Below are positions 25,445 through 38,500 of a stretch of 64,000 nucleotides of DNA, one piece after another. Below the pieces are notes generated by a model. That model saw only the letters and a list, made by a program, of their open reading frames with translations, did no database searches and was not told where the DNA came from. Made by a program: the position numbers and the translations under genes. This DNA is from Nematostella vectensis (lineage: Eukaryota; Cnidaria; Anthozoa; Actiniaria; Edwardsiidae). The stretch lies in NCBI RefSeq assembly GCF_932526225.1, contig NC_064034.1, positions 10,922,887-10,986,886 on the forward strand. Direction: 5' to 3'. The number at the start of each line of letters is the position of its first letter. Position 1 is the first letter of the stretch.

Positions 25445-26567
25445 ACATATATTGAAACCATTTAATGCAGATACGTTTGATATTGTAAATATGTATAATG
25501 CAGATTTATCGAAAATAAAAGAAATCAATAGAAATTTTTCAGCCAGGCAAATATCTCGGGCTACTGTGGTATCCTTCCAAGCGCGTACCCAGTATTTGCT
25601 GAGGGGGGGGGGGGGGGGGGGGGTGCGTAGAAGTCTATTGTTACGTAAGAATAAGTAGGGACTGTGAGAAGATATGTTGTCCATCTATGATACACAATAT
25701 TTTCTTTATTGTTTTGATCACTTTCACTTTTTACAATTATATCTATTACACTAAGGCCAAAATAGTTTCTTTTCCTGGTGCCCATTATCTAGAAGAAAAA
25801 GAAACAATTTATATATCTTATATCTTATGAAATCCTGAAAGCTGTTTCGATTGATATTTTGTGTCAGTACTATTAGCCCCAAGATATTATTTTTAAAGCT
25901 CTCTCTCCATTACCCCCCTCACCCAAATGTGACGTCACAATATTGATTCCTGCTTGGTTAAAATACAAGATGGACAAGTTATTGTTAATGTTGAGACAAG
26001 CACAAAATGAACTAAATGACCTGAGACCCTTAGACGGACCAAAATACCTAATGTCAAAAACTGGAATAAACGATTTTAAAATTAGCATTACCTATCACGT
26101 GATGTCCCTGAAGCTGACATGCGTCATAGCGTTGCTACAGGTTACACACGTCTTGGCAAAGTCTCAGGTCGCAAGGTGGCTTCTTGGACTTGTCGCATTT
26201 TTCGTCATCTACTGCTGTGTTGGTTTCCATGGAGATGCATCTTACGGTTGGCTCAGATACCTTACCTGCAACAATACAAGATACTCGGGATAGTATCTCA
26301 AATCGGTCGATAAAAATGGATTTCTAGGATGACAAAAAAGCCTCCCTGCGACCCGGTGAAATTAAACTGAATTAGCCAAAAAAAAGACGAAAATCAAGAC
26401 AAGACCGGATATGTTACATTTCCTGTCTTATTGTAACATACATAGTCTCGATTACATTGTTTTATCAGACTTAGTTTTCGACCATTTGATTTTTTTGACC
26501 GACACGTCAGGTCCAGGTATCAATTCGTAGGTCCCTTACTCCTAAAACAATTGATGAATCACACAAA
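25445..26567. other. Intergenic region between convergent genes A and B
   Basis: Holds the 3' UTR of gene A (AATAAA at 25514) and a poly-G tract (about 25601-25623) preceded by GCGCGTACCCAGTATTTGCT and followed by TGCG, which looks like the end of a dispersed element also seen at 30590-30726 and 61235-61280. No other gene was recognised. Confidence 0.7.
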
Positions 26568-29500
26568 TTAAAGATGGAATATTACTTGCAATATCTCACA
26601 TAATTGTTTCTTACTAGTAAAAACGTAAACAAAGTTGGCATTGCTCCCGCCCACTCCACTCCAGCAGCCGTGGAGACTGGGTCCGTATATGTTGTATTTC
26701 TTGTGCCCCAGTTTTCCAGACCAGCACTCGCCATAGTACTGAATGCCAAACAGAGGCATCCCGTCAACCCAAGCATCCTCAGAACATTGCTGTACTGTTT
26801 TACGCATGTTCTTCCAATCGATGTTATTCCGATGGTTGCCAATCAGCTTGGGCAGCGATCGTTCATCAGACGGGTCGTGTCTGTCACTGAAGCATCCAAT
26901 GGGACGGTAGGCTTTCTTTAGAACTGAAACAAGAGAACAATTATTTATTACTCACAATGACTTGGTCTAAAAAAAGCAGTGAAGGAGAAATATTTTACGA
27001 AGACACTTGTGGAATCACGTGGTCCAGTGTGTTAACACGTCAGCGTATGGGGCCTCTCACCACGGGTGACTCAGTGTGTTAGCGTGTCAGCGTATGGGGC
27101 CACTCACCACGGGTGACTCAGTGTGTTAGCGTGTCAGCGTATGGGGCCACTCACCACGGGTGACTCAGTGTGTTAGCGTGTCAGCGTATGGGGCCTCTCA
27201 CCACGGGTGACTCAGTGTGTTAGCGTGTCAGCGTATGGGGCCTCTCACCACGGGTGACTCAGTGTGTTAGCGTGTCAGCGTATGGGGCCTCTCACCACGG
27301 GTGACTCAGTGTGTTAGCTTGTCAGCGTATGGGGCCTCTCACCACGGGTGACTCAGTGTGTTAGCGTGTCAGCGTATGGGGCCACTCACCACGGGTGAAT
27401 CAGTGTGTTAGCGTGTCAGCGTATGGGGCCTCTCACCACGGGTGACTCAGTGTGTTAGCGTGTCAGCGTATGGGGCCTCTCACCACGGGTGACTCAGTGT
27501 GTTAGCGTGTCAGTGTATGGGGCCACTCACCACGGGTGACTCAGTGTGTTAGCTTGTCAGCGTATGGGGCCACTCACCACGGGTGACTCAGTGTGTTAGC
27601 GTGTCAGCGTATGGGGCCACTCACCACGGGTGACTCAGTGTGTTAGCGTGTCAGCGTATTGGGCCTCTCACCACGGGTGACTCAGTGTGTTAGCGTGTCA
27701 GCGTATGGGGCCTCTCACCACGGGTGACTCAGTGTGTTAACGTGTCAGCGCATGGGGCCTCTCACCACGGGTGACTCAGTGTGTTAGCGTGTCAGCGTAT
27801 GGGGCCACTCACCACGGGTGACTCAGTGTGTTAGCTTGTCAGCGTATGGGGCCTCTCACCACGGGTGACTCAGTGTGTTAGCGTGTCAGCGTATGGGGCC
27901 TCTCACCACGGGTGACTCAGTGTGTTAGCGTGTCAGCGTATGGGGCCTCTCACCACGGGTGACTCAGTGTGTTAGCGTGTAAGCGCATGGGGCCTCTCAC
28001 CATGGGTGACTCAGTGTGTTAGCGTGTCAGCGCATGGGGCCACTCACCACGGGTGAGTCAGTGTGTTAACGTGTCAGCGTATGTGGCCTCTCACCACGGG
28101 TGACTCAGTGTGTTAGCGCGTCAGTGCATGGGGCCTATCACCACGGGTGAGTCAGTGTGTTAGCGTGTCAGCGTATGGGGCCTCTCATCACGGGTGACTC
28201 AGTGTGTTAGCGCGTCAGCGCATGGGGCCTATCACCACGGGTGAGTCAGTGTGTTAGCGTGTCAGCGTATGGGGCCTCTCACCACGGGTGACTCAGTGTG
28301 TTAGCGCGTCAGCGCATGGGGCCACTCACCACGGGTGAGTCAGTGTGTTAGCGTGTAAGCGCATGGGGCCTCTCACCATGGGTGACTCAGTGTGTTAGCG
28401 TGTCAGCGCATGGGGCCACTCACCACGGGTGAGTCAGTGTGTTAACGTGTCAGCGTATGTGGCCTCTCACCACGGGTGACTCAGTGTGTTAGCGCGTCAG
28501 TGCATGGGGCCTATCACCACGGGTGAGTCAGTGTGTTAGCGTGTCAGCGTATGGGGCCTCTCACCACGCGTGACTCAGTGTGTTAGCGCGTCAGCGCATG
28601 GGGCCTATCACCACGGGTGAGTCAGTGTGTTAGCGTGTCAGCGTATGGGGCCTCTCACCACGGGTGAGTCAGTGTGTTAGCGTGTCAGCTTATGGGGCCA
28701 CTCACCACGGGTGACTCAGTGTGTTAGCGTGTCAGCGTATGGGGCCTCTCACCACGGGTGACTCAGTGTGTTAGCGCGTCAGCGTATGGGGCCACTCACC
28801 ACGGGTGACTCAGTGTGTTAGCGTGTCAGCGTATGGGGCCACTCACCACGGGTGACTCAGTGTGTCAACCTGTCAGCGTATGGGGCCTCTCACCACGGGT
28901 GAGTCAGTGTGTTAGCGTGTCAGCGTATGGGGCCACTCACCACGGGTGACTCAGTGTGTTAGCGTGTCAGCGTATGGGGCCTCTCACCACGGGTGAGTCA
29001 GTGTGTTAACGTGTCAGCTTATGGGGCCACTCACCTCTGCTGAAACTGGTTCGACTCCCGGTCGAGACATGGGTAATATCTTTCTGTTTTTGACTTGGAT
29101 TTGACCTGGATTTGGCTTGTTGAATGTATGTGAGCTTACTTAGAAGCTTGTGTATTTTTTCCACCAAACGGCGACATAAAAATTATTGTCTTAATACAAT
29201 GTCGTTTTGGACGTCGAAGATACATAAATACTTTTAAGCGGCGACAAAGATATTCACACTTTTTAGGCCGATTAATCGAGACCTGCTTGTCAGTTTACAG
29301 ATTCGAGGCCTCACGAGCTTAATCTTTCTGAGTTCAATAGTTTTTATTGTGGTCTTATCAGGACGTTAAATAAATGGTCTTAAAAATTAATGCGATGGCC
29401 GATAACTTACCTATAAAATAGACATCATTGGCCCAATTTCCCCCGACACCATGCTGACACCTGTCACTCTTGCCGTAACTGTCGTATGTTTCCATAGCTA

Positions 29501-32500
29501 CAGCGGCCCAGCATTCCTTGCCGTACTGTACGCCAAAGACTCTGTATCCCTGTGCTTTGGCAAGCTGGTAGCACGCTTCCACAGCCCTCGCAGGCAATGA
29601 GGAGCTCAGAAGCTTCGGCAGCGCTCGGCTAAATTTGTCTTCATAGCAACCTTTGTGGTAGTAATCTATAGAAAAACCAAATTGGCAAATACAGGATTAT
29701 GAATGAGATTATTAATAATAGATAAAGATACTGCTTATTGCCACCCATCGCATCTCCTGATTAGGGCAAAAGAGCCGTAGCAGGCAACGTAAGATTGGGG
29801 GTGCACAATACACAAACATTAAAAAAATATTGGGGTGGGGCACAGCCACGCCCCTTCTGGTCATTTCCTTATAATTTTTGAAAATATTGGGAGGGCACAT
29901 GCCCCCAGTGCCCCACCCACTACTACGGCCGTGGACAACAAGAGGGTCTGCTAAGTACGCCGCTGCATGATATAAACCGTCTTTTAATAGGACATCTCAC
30001 ATATGGGAGCTAAACAACATTTTAAAACTACACATTAACAGTTTTATATTGCTATTTCGAAATCTCGCCGGCCAATTAAGTCCGGGTACATTACGTTGTC
30101 GAGTTTCAAGACTTTTTCCAAAATGAGACAGACATTTTGAATTCAAGTCGATTGAATACCTTATCGAGAAAGGATGTTCGTAAACGGAGCCATTAAAGCC
30201 TCCCCTTTTCTTTTTCTTTTTCTAAATAAAAGCCATGTTCGTCACATTCGATACCGTTCCAAATGGACCCTTTAAGCATCCTTTTACCTGAGCAGTTTGC
30301 ACAGGAGTACTCGGTTTTCCACTGAAAGCACGCAAAGTTGTTGCACGTCTGCGTGAGGCTAGGAGTCGTGCCAGTCTCCTGGACACACAGCTCGGTCGGC
30401 ACCTCAACTACGCTACCATTCACAAGGGTTCTTCGACATGACGTCACGCGTACTTGGCTCCCACCGCCACACTTCTTAGTGCACTGTGGATAAAAATAGT
30501 CTCAAGAAGATTAATCAACAAGATTAATCGCGAAGACCTATTAGCCACTTTGTCTAGGGAGGAAGAAGAGGGGGAGGGCATGCAACAGCGGTCTGCCCAG
30601 GATTTACTTAGGGGGCTGCACAGTCATAGGCATCATATATCATATAGGGTTGTATTTGGCAATCCTTCAATAAAAGCATCATACGCACCCCCCCCCCCCC
30701 TCCCCCTAAAGTACGCGCCTGTGTAATGAGACCTAGCGTGACTACTAGCCGGGTTAGCATGCACCTCACCTCTGACCAGAGGCCTGTTGCCCACTCCGGA
30801 GGGCAGTCGAAGGTGTTGCATTCCCGGATGACAGCCGGTTTGGTTGCGTTGGTGCAGGCGGAGTCATCGAGCCTTTCATTCGACGATTGTGTGACTTTTT
30901 GCATGCATTCTAAGGCACGTGTCTGAACACCCCCTGCGCAGCTTTTAGAGCATTCGCTATAGTGACTGACGACCCATCTAAAAATTATGAGAAAAACGTA
31001 GAGCTGAATATGGTAGAAAACATTGCACTGGACATGTGACTTACGTGACTTACTAAGGCTGACAAGCTTGCGTGACTTACTTAGGTTGACAAGCTTGCGT
31101 GACTTACTTAGGTTGATAAGCTTCCGTGACTTAATTAGGCTGACAAGCTTGCGTGATTTACTTAGGATGACAAGCTTGCGTGACTTACTTAGGCTGACAA
31201 GCTGGCGTGACTTACTTAGGCTGACAAGCTTGCATGATTTACTTAGGCTGACAAGCTTGTGTGACTTACTTAGGCTGACAAGCTTGCGTTAGTTACTTAC
31301 TTAGGTTGACAAGATTGCGTGACTTACTTAGGTTGATAAGCTTCCGTGACTTACTTAGGCTGACAAGCTTGCATGACTACCTTAGGCTGACAAGCTTTCG
31401 TGACTTACTTCAGGACTGTCATGTCCTGAAGACACAATTCTGAGCGCTACTCTGAACACAACACTAGCTTTTACTGTCGCCGGATAGTACGCTCCGCCTG
31501 TCACATGTCGAATTCCATTCATCTTATTAAAATGCTCGAACTCTCTCGACTTGAACTGTGGCCCATTATCGGTTACTATTTGCTCGGGGAGGCCCATCCG
31601 GGCAAATAGTGTACGCAAGGAATTAACAGTTCCCAGTGCGGTAGTGTCCCTGTGCATGATGAAGACCTCGGGCCACTTTGTATGCGCATCCGACACCACC
31701 ATCACCATGTGGCCTGCAACCGGACCAGCGAAGTCGATGTGTAATCGTTGCCAGGGTTGCGCTGGATACTCCCACCGATGTAAAGGGGCTCGAGCAGGGT
31801 TCCGGGCTGTCTCCTGGCAACAGGAGGGGCTCCTCCGACAGCATGTCCTTGACCTTCCTGAAACTCTGCTCCTGTTGAACATCCCAGACCCACGACACAC
31901 CCTACTGTAGTAGCTTGTGTACGGGTGCTAGGTGAGTTGCCAAATCGGGCAAGAACCGTGAGTAGTACTGTACCATGCCTAAGAATTATCGCAGCTGTCC
32001 AACATTCTCTGGGTTGGGGAGCTGTGTCATAGCTTCAGTCTTGTTCTTGGACTGATGGAGACCATCCGCAGAGATTATGTGACCCAAGTATTCCACTGAA
32101 TCACGCATGAATGTGCACTTCTTTCTGTTGACCCTAAGGCCAAAGTCCTCCAGTCGGCCGAAAACCTTGTCCAGAGTGGAGATGTGCTCTCCGGCCTGGA
32201 GCCTGTAATGATTATATCGTCAAGGTAACACTGCACGTGTGGTATACCTTGTAGGACCTGGTCCATCGCCCGCTGCCAGATTGCCAGAGCTGAGGCGATG
32301 CCATACGCAAGTCGCTGATATTGATAGAGGCCGCGTGTTGTATTTATCGTCAAATACCGCTTGGCGTCATCTTCCAGCTCCATCTGCAAATATGCTTGCC
32401 CCAAGTCTAGGGTACTGAACTGTTTCCCCCCACTTAAGCTAGCATATATCTCTTCGATGCGTGGCAGGGGATACTCGTCCACTCGCAATTGGGGGTTGAC

Positions 32501-35500
32501 TGTGACCTTAAAGTCTCCACAGACCCGCACTTCTCCGTCCTTCTTAATTATTCCTTGTGCTTCTAAAGCTTCCAAACCACGCTCCACAGCAGGCTTCCGG
32601 GCCAGCGCAACAGGGCGAGCCTTGAAAAACTTAGGGACAGCGCCGTCTTTTAACTGAATACTTGCCCTGATGCCCTTAAGTGTTTCAAGGTCTTCCTTGA
32701 AAACTGAAGCATGGCTGCTAAGTACATCCTCTAAATTCTTGCTTGCGGTTAGATTCAACAAGGACCAGTTCAGGGTGATTGAATGTAACCACTCCCTGCC
32801 GAACAGGGTGAGTCCATTCCCGGGAATGACATATAAGGGAAGAGAAGTATCTTGGTTTCCGTAGCGCACTTTGACTGTTATGGCTCCCAGCGGAACCAAG
32901 TTCTCTCCTGTGTAGGTATGTAGTTTTAGATCAGTATGTCCCAGGGGCACATGACGCAAACACTCGCGGTATTTGGCCTCGCTTATAACTGAGACAGCAG
33001 CCCCAGAATCCAGTTCCATTTGAAACCCAATCCCTTCTACCTCTATGTCGACACTGATGGGTTTCCTAGATGGCTTAGAGCCCACTTAATACAATGCCAT
33101 GCCATATATTGTTACCCTCTGTTCTCTCCCATAGTTTTCGTTCATAACCTTGACCCCTGTATGGGATGCCTGTGGTTTCTTATTGGACTTGACCTGCCGG
33201 CATGTTCTCTTAATGTGCCCTATTTTGCCACAGGAGAAACACTTGGATTGACTGAAAACGCAGGACCGCGAGTCGTGCTTCCCGTTACAGCGGTAACATT
33301 TTGAAACTGTAGCACTCTAGGGTAGTTTCCTTGGGTTCCCTGTGGTATCTCAATCTCGCAAAAATGCTTTTGGCCATTGTTTCCCTCTTTCTTTGCCTGT
33401 TCGACCGCATGGCACTTTCGCACAGCATTTTCAAAGTTCAAGTCGACGAGTTTCTCTTTCAGTAGTTCTCTCAACATCTTGTCGTCTCTAATTCCAGACC
33501 TGTTCCGCAATCTTTCGCTTCTTACTTCATCGGAAAACTTGCAATCTCCAGCCAAGTGCTTGAGCGTAGCCACGTACTCGCTTACGGACTCCTCTGGTTT
33601 GCGATAACGGTTATTGAACTCGTATCGCGCTACAAGGGCAGACTTTTCTGGCTTCGTGTGTTGTTTTGTTTTGTTTTCACAATAACATCATACGTTATCG
33701 TGTCGTCCTTCGGTTTCGCAGGCTGTATCAAATCCTTCAAGAGTTGGAACGTATCGGGATTTAGATTAGCTAAAACAATTGCTTTCTTGGTCTTCGCTTC
33801 CGTTACGTTGTTCACAATGAAATAAAAATCCAGCTGTTCAGTGTACGACTCCCAGTCGCCGCCCGGGTGAAACTTGTTTACTTTACCAAATGTCGCCGTG
33901 TCTTCCATCTCTGACTAAACTTCTTAGGGTTTCTCTTGCTCTATTTCCATCAAATCCTTTCCCTCATCGCTTAAGAACAAGTCCCAGATGCTCGTCGCCA
34001 ATTGTCAAGTCCTGAGGACAAAATTCTGAGCGCTACTTTGAACACAACACTAGCTTTTACTTTCAACAACCGAGCTCTACAAATTCGGCGCGCTCTCGCC
34101 GGGCAGGCACGTTATCTCCATGGTAACATCAATCAATAACATACATAACACTAAGTTTGACAGGCTTGCGTGACTTAGTTAGGCTGACAAGATTGCGTGA
34201 CTTACTTAGGCTGACAAGCTTGCGTGACTTACTACTAAGTTTGACAGGCTTGCGTGACTTAGTTAGGATGACAAGATTGCGTGACTTACTTAGGCTGACA
34301 TGGCTGGGTGTTGCACGGTTCCATGACCGCAGGCTTGGTCGCCTGGTCACAAAAGCGGGGTCCAGCGATAGTGCCGTCCTGCACTCGTCGACACGTCACG
34401 TGGTTCCTCCTTTCGCCTACAAAAGTTTTGAGCTATTGTTAAAATATATTTTCAGGCCACGTAAGTAAAATCATAAATTAGATTTTGCAAAGTAAATCAC
34501 TCTTTTTTTAGATGGAATGCTATAAAATCGAAGGCGTAGATGGGTCACATCACAGAATAAACGAAGGAGCCCGGATAAAAAAAGACCTCTCTCGGAGTAA
34601 TGTCACCTTTCTAAGTCTCCCTTCTATTACAAAGGCGACTGCAGACAGCAACCGAAAACTCAGTTTGGAATTGAGCCCTAAAAGTAAAAGTCTTGGCGTA
34701 GACCTAAGACCTCTGGGTGTCCTTGCATGAAAGCGAGGCTATGTGTACTTCGTCTTCCCTATAAATGTATTGGATTACGTATTGTTTCAAAGACAAGCGT
34801 TTAATGGGAACCTTTTAAGTCTGGGACGAAGCTTCAAGTCAGGCTATCTTTACCTCCAGCGCAAGGTTCAGTACAATCGGTCCCTTGCTCGACTTTCCAA
34901 ACAAATCTCCTGTCACTGTCGTGTCCAGTTAGATGGTAAGTCAGCTTAAACCCCGGGTTCGTGTAGAAACCCAAGAAGATATACTAAAAAAAAAGAGATT
35001 GTATGATTCTATGCCGGTCGTCTTCGGGACCGGAACAAATACTTAAGGCCGCTTGAAAACGGTCTTGATACAGCAATACAGTTAAGCAAATATTTAGGAC
35101 ATTTAGTAGCAGTGCATAATACAAGGTTGTCAGCTTAAAGATGCTCCCTTATCACTGTATTCTTTGAGACTTATCATAGGAGAGCCCAGAATTTCGAGGC
35201 ATTATTCAAACAAAAAGCTGTTCCCCAGTCTTGCAATGTTAAATGCGATTTGATTGTATTACCTTCCCACGATGCTCAGGGGTTGATCTTGCTTTTGGTT
35301 GAAAGGGGAGTTTGGCCAATGACAATGTGGGGAGTGAAAAAAGTTATTTTCATTGAGTTTTCTGGCTAAGAAGTTTATGATAGAATACGCACCAAATAAG
35401 ATGTTGATGACGAAGTGCAACAATTCTCTGGGCGTTTTGTTATAAAAACGCAGCAATAGAAACGGGGGCATGCACCAAAAAGGAGAATTCTGTATGGCAT

Positions 35501-38500
35501 ATTTTGCACATAAATTTTGCCAAAGAGAGGGGTTTAAACCCATGTGTTCATACCATAACGTCCAGGACTGCGTTAGTAGGGCCTTGAATAAACATCTTCT
35601 CTGCCGAGATCCACCACTTTTTGTACTCTAACTCATACTTGATAAAGGTGCCGGCCGCGTAGACAGTTCGGCTATAACTGGGGACTGGGATCAAGAGGCT
35701 GTTCTTCTCGGGTGGATCCAGCTTTAAGGCTAAAAACAATAGAACGATGTAAAGAGCCAGGGATAAAAAAATACAGTGGAACGATGTAAAGAGCCAGGGA
35801 TAAAAACAGTAGAACGATGTAAAGAGCCAGGGATAAAACAGTGGAACGATGTAAAGTGCCAGGGATAAAAACAGTGGAACGATGAAAAGAGCCAGGGATA
35901 AAAACAGTAAACGATGTAAAGAGCAAGGGATAAAACAGTAGAACGATGTAAAGAGCTAGGGATAAAAACAGTAGAACGATGTAAAGAGCCAGGGATAAAA
36001 CAGTGGAACGATGTAAAGATCTAGAAGTAAAAACAGTAGAACGATGTAAAGAGCCAGGGATAAAACAGTGGAACGATGTAAAGATCTAGAGATAAAAACA
36101 GTAGAACGATGTAAAGATCTAGAGATAAAAACAATGGAACGATGTAAAGAGCCAGGGATAAAACAGTGGAACGATGTAAATAGCCAGGGAAAAAACAGTG
36201 GAACGATGTAAAGAGCCAGGGATAAAACAGTGGAGCGATGTAAAGTGCCAGGGATAAAAACAGTGGAACGATGAAAAGAGCCAGGGATAAAAACAGTAAA
36301 CGATGTAAAGAGCAAGGGATAAAACAGTGGAACGATGTAAAGAGCAAGGAATAAAACAGTGGAACGATGTAAAGAGCAAGGGATAAAAACAGTAGAACGA
36401 TTTAAAGAGCCAGGATAAAACAGTGGAACGATGTAAAGATCTAGAGATAAAACAGTGGAACGATGTAAAGAGCCAGGGATAAAACAGTGGAACGATGTAA
36501 ATAGCCAGGGATAAAACAGTGGAACGATGTAAATAGCCAGGGATAAAACAGTGGAACGATGTAAATAGCCAGGGATAAAACAGTGGAACGATGTAAAGAG
36601 CCAGGGATAAAACAGTGGAACGATGTAAATAGCCAGGGATAAAACAGTGGAACGATGTAAAGATCTAGAGATAAAAACAGTAGAACGATGTGAAGAGCAA
36701 GGGATAAAAACAGTAGAACGATGTAAAGAGCCAGGGATAAAACAGTGGAACGATGTAAAGAGCCAGGGATAAAACAGTAGAACGATGTAAAGAGCCAGGG
36801 ATAAAACAGTGGAACGATGTAGCCAGGGATAAAACAGTGGAACGATGTAAAGAGCCAGGGATAAAACAGTGGAACGATGTAAAGAGCTAGGGGATAAAAC
36901 AGTGTAACGATGTAAAGAGCTAGGGAATAAAAACAGTAGAACGATGTAAAGAGCTAGGGAATAAAACAGTAGAACGATGTAAAGAGCTAGGGAATAAAAA
37001 CAATAGAACGATGTAAAGAGCTAGGGAATAAAAACAGTAGAACGATGTAAAGAGCTAGGGAATAAAACAGTAGAAAGATGTAAAGAGCTAGGGAATAAAA
37101 ACAGTAGAACGATGTAAAGAGCTAGGGAATAAAAACAGTAGAACGATGTAAAGAGCTAGGGAATAAAACAGTAGAACGATGTAAAGAGCTAGGGAATAAA
37201 AACAGTAGAACGATGTAAAGAGCTAGGGAATAAAAACAGTAGAACGATGTAAAGAGCTAGGGAATAAAACAGTAGAACGATGTAAAGAGCTAGGGAATAA
37301 AAACAGTAGAACGATGTAAAGACCTAGGGGATAAAAACAGTAGATCGGTGTAAATACAACTCCACCCAGGACTAATCAAATTACAAGGATGGGAAAGGAG
37401 TTTCTGCAATCATACATAATGCTCATTCGTGATTTCGGCTATTCTATTAGTGTTAGGTGACTATAGCAACTCACTCATAAAGTTATTTGTAGCTGACATC
37501 TCTTGCACCGTTATGCTCGTAGCGTTGATAGGAATCTTGAACATCACAACTGCCGCGTCAATACCTGATACGAATATCCCTATTAAATACCTGATACGAA
37601 TATCCCTATTAAATACCTGATACGAATATCCCTATTAAATACCTGATACGAATATCCCTATTAAATACCTGATACGAATATCCCTATTAAATACCTGATA
37701 CGAATATCCCTATTAAATACCTGATACGAATATCCCTATTAAATACCTGATACGAATAAACCTATTAAATACCTGATACGAATAAACCTATTAAATACCT
37801 GATACGAATATCCCTATTAAATACCTGATACGAATATCCCTATTAGAACCTACACAAGGTTACTAAACTAGGCGACTTGCGCTAAGGAACCACGTGACTT
37901 TTTGGGTAACAAAATCACGTGTACGCTCTGGCTGAAAGCACTAACAACAGAAGAACTTGTTTTTTTCTCTCTGGGCGTTTTGTCACTCAAAAAGTAGCGT
38001 AATTTTTTAATGCAAGTCGCCTATCGGACAGATAAACACATTATTGAAAAAAATTATTATTTCCATTAATCAATTAGTTATCATTAATTGATTATCAATT
38101 ATTAGTTAAAATCCTTATCACCCCCTTAACCTCTTAGGGTTAGGGTTAGGGTCTTTGTACTTGGACACATTCGTTCCTGTCTTCCTCTTGATTATTAATT
38201 CATCATTAATTAATTAACAATTATAAGTTGATTATCATCATTTCCTCTGATTTTATGGTTCTGGTCTGTGTATAATCTGGTAAATTGGACACATTCGCTC
38301 CCGTTGTCCTCTTGATTATTAATCAATCATTAATTAATTATCAATTTCAAGTTGGTTATTTTCATTACCTTTGATTGTATGGCTCTGGTCTGTGTACATT
38401 TTGGTAACTTTGACACATTCGCTTCCGTCTCCCGCACACTTGCCGCAGCGATCCACATCCATTCCAGAGTCAAGCGAATAGTCACAGCCCACGATCTGTC

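Larger units (their letters stand above)
31417..34150 (-). mobile_element. Decayed Ty3/gypsy-type LTR retroelement inserted in the 27-bp array
   Basis: Minus orientation. The 5' LTR (34003-34150) begins TGTTATGTATG and ends GGACTTGACA. It is followed by a primer-binding-like TGGCGACGAGCATC. Gag and zinc knuckles (about 33085-33908), protease plus reverse transcriptase (32075-33085) and a piece of integrase (about 31480-31800) follow. The 3' LTR survives only as 31417-31475, joined directly to the broken integrase. Most of RNase H is deleted near 31900-32075. It is non-autonomous. Confidence 0.9.

Noticed and set aside
29031-29075. tRNA gene
   Set aside because: Only a B box and a loose A box are seen; no cloverleaf or discriminator end, so I list it as a SINE-like fragment.
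35672-36379. Hydrophobic minus-strand frames rich in Leu/Phe/Ser
   Set aside because: Product of the 32-bp pyrimidine-rich intronic array, not conserved coding sequence.
38133-38152. TTAGGG repeats as a telomere
   Set aside because: Only about three units, embedded in an intron with genes on both sides; at most a small interstitial tract.
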